Source: Gammaproteobacteria bacterium (lineage in GTDB: Bacteria; Pseudomonadota; Gammaproteobacteria; UBA6429; Thiohalophilaceae). Taken from it: DNA of 6,794 nucleotides. The notes below the pieces were generated by a model. That model was not told the DNA's origin, did no database searches, and saw nothing but the letters and a program-made list of their open reading frames with translations. Both the position numbers and the translations under genes were made by a program. The stretch is taken from NCBI GenBank assembly GCA_029880425.1, contig JAOUOK010000091.1, positions 1 through 6,794 of the forward strand. The letters are read 5' to 3'. Positions 5,447 through 6,794 of this stretch are shown piece after piece (positions within the stretch are counted from its first letter, which is position 1; every line of letters begins with the position of its first letter).

Positions 5447-6794
5447 ATGATGATGAAAATAATCAGTTTATATCTGTTAAGCAGCCTGTTATTCATTACT
5501 CCTGCTTCAGCAGCTAGTAAAACAAGCCTTACTATATTCCAGGTCATGCAACGTGTACTTGATCGTTATCCCTCATTGAAAATCTCAGAAATGGAAGTCG
5601 CACAAGCAGCGCAACAACGTCAACAGGTAGAAAGCAGCCTCGGCTGGATTTTAAACAGCAGTGCTGGAGTTAAACATGATTTAACAGGACTGGGTACACC
5701 ATCAGATCGTCTGGATATAAAAGGTTCGATCGGCCGAAAATTAAAATCTGGAGCCACTTTAAGCTTAAGTGGTGGATATACTTATGAAGATAGTACAATG
5801 GCATTCAGTCCTTCATTTCCAAATCCTGCACACACTACAAGGCTTGATTTAAGCTACACACTACCATTGTCTCAGGGGGTGGGAAACCCGCAATATATTG
5901 AGGGAATAAATTCTGCAGAAGCAAGTTATGAGTTAACAAAAGCAAACCAGTTACTAACAAAGATTACATTAGCTGAAAAAGTAAAAGACCTTTTTTACGC
6001 TGCATTAGTTACCCGGGCAAGATTGGCGAATGCAGAACAGGCAGTTGAACGTACCAGGAAACTTCAGAACTATATCAATAGAAATTATAAGCTTGGTGTG
6101 TCTGAAAACAAAGATAAGTTACAAGTCAAAGCACAACTTGATTCAACTCTCGCTGAACTAAGGGCAATTGAATTACAATGGAAGCAACAGCAGACTTCAT
6201 TAAATCGTTTAATGCTTGAAAACTGGGACAGGGCTCTTCATCCCACCTTAATCACAAATCATTCACCTGAAAGCTACAACATTAATAAGTTAATCGAAAA
6301 AACCAGGTTATACCATCCAGCAGTAAAAATATCCCAGGCTCAGTTAGAAATGGCTGAAAGTGAAATAACTACAGCAAGAGATTCAAAAAAAGATAATCTT
6401 GATCTGGTACTTTCTGTGGGAACAAGAACGTCTGACGGGGAAAGTACAACAGGTACAGTAAGTGAACAGGATTGGGCTGGTGCTGTTAGTATTCAGTACA
6501 AACATTTATTCGATGATAGTGGTGTTAGCTCTAAATTTAAGCAATCGTTACTGAAAAAAAGTATTGCTCTCGAAAATATCATCAAAACAAATGATGATAT
6601 ACGCTATACAGTTTCAGGATTAGTAACTGAAATAGAAGCCGCCAAACTCGCAGTTGATTCAGCCGGTCAAAAATTAAAAAGTGAATTGTTGAAGTTAAAA
6701 GAGGCTGAACAACGTTTTAGAAATGGGCGCGCAGACACAGCACAGCTAATTCAATTTCAAAATGAATATTCTTTTGCGCAACTTTCTTATCAGA
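5447..6794 (+). CDS. TolC-family outer-membrane efflux protein, 3'-truncated by window edge
   Basis: The frame stays open to the end of the window (449 full codons visible). A signal peptide is clear: a basic start with K4, a hydrophobic core (about 5-19) and cleavage motif ASA at 20-22. There is no lipobox cysteine, so it is not a lipoprotein of the OprM/NodT type. The mature part is rich in long amphipathic helices with Q, A, E and L. Two equivalent helix segments, YKLGVSENKDKLQ from Y214 and FRNGRADTAQL from F424, are 210 residues apart, matching the internal duplication of TolC. Members form trimeric channels that join inner-membrane RND, ABC or MFS pumps to the outside. It starts 5 bp after the tetR stop at a run of three ATGs (5447, 5450, 5453). 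AAGGA (5433-5437) is 9 bases from the first ATG and AGGG (5443-5446) is 6 from the third. The adaptor and pump genes are expected downstream, which cannot be seen. Confidence 0.93.
   Translation, partial: MMMKIISLYLLSSLLFITPASAASKTSLTIFQVMQRVLDRYPSLKISEMEVAQAAQQRQQVESSLGWILNSSAGVKHDLTGLGTPSDRLDIKGSIGRKLKSGATLSLSGGYTYEDSTMAFSPSFPNPAHTTRLDLSYTLPLSQGVGNPQYIEGINSAEASYELTKANQLLTKITLAEKVKDLFYAALVTRARLANAEQAVERTRKLQNYINRNYKLGVSENKDKLQVKAQLDSTLAELRAIELQWKQQQTSLNRLMLENWDRALHPTLITNHSPESYNINKLIEKTRLYHPAVKISQAQLEMAESEITTARDSKKDNLDLVLSVGTRTSDGESTTGTVSEQDWAGAVSIQYKHLFDDSGVSSKFKQSLLKKSIALENIIKTNDDIRYTVSGLVTEIEAAKLAVDSAGQKLKSELLKLKEAEQRFRNGRADTAQLIQFQNEYSFAQLSYQ

Overview
The window holds two adjacent modules, all genes on the + strand, from what looks like an AT-rich gammaproteobacterium. 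That assignment is inference: it rests on the style of the hybrid histidine kinases and on a TetR gene followed by a secreted TolC-type outer-membrane protein, and no taxonomic marker is present. No rRNA, tRNA, CRISPR array, insertion sequence or phage gene was seen.

Module 1 (1-4672) is a phosphorelay cluster. The first gene is cut by the left edge and encodes two N-terminal receiver domains, a PAS domain and a histidine kinase core. After a 361-bp AT-rich gap come two genes 45 bp apart, very probably one operon: a stand-alone CheY-like receiver (2279-2653) and a soluble PAS-PAS-kinase-receiver hybrid (2699-4672, TTG start). Together they encode four receivers and two kinases, yet no visible DNA-binding, GGDEF/EAL or HPt output. 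The effector must lie outside the window or be reached by protein-protein contact. Neither kinase shows a transmembrane segment in the visible sequence, so both probably sense cytoplasmic signals.

Module 2 (about 4738-6794) is an efflux-type locus. A sigma70-like promoter overlaps a 28-bp near-perfect palindrome just before a TetR/AcrR-family regulator (4821-5441). Five bases after its stop begins a TolC-family outer-membrane protein with a signal peptide (5447 onward), cut by the right edge. The palindrome is the obvious candidate operator: the TetR protein would repress its own promoter and, by read-through, tolC and any pump genes beyond the window.

The most useful leads are the operator/promoter overlap, a CxxCH insert inside the ATPase domain of a cysteine-rich hybrid kinase, the inverted receiver-first architecture of the first kinase, and the lack of any output domain in the signalling cluster. 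The gene content is otherwise of familiar types; I found no clear evidence of a wholly new system.
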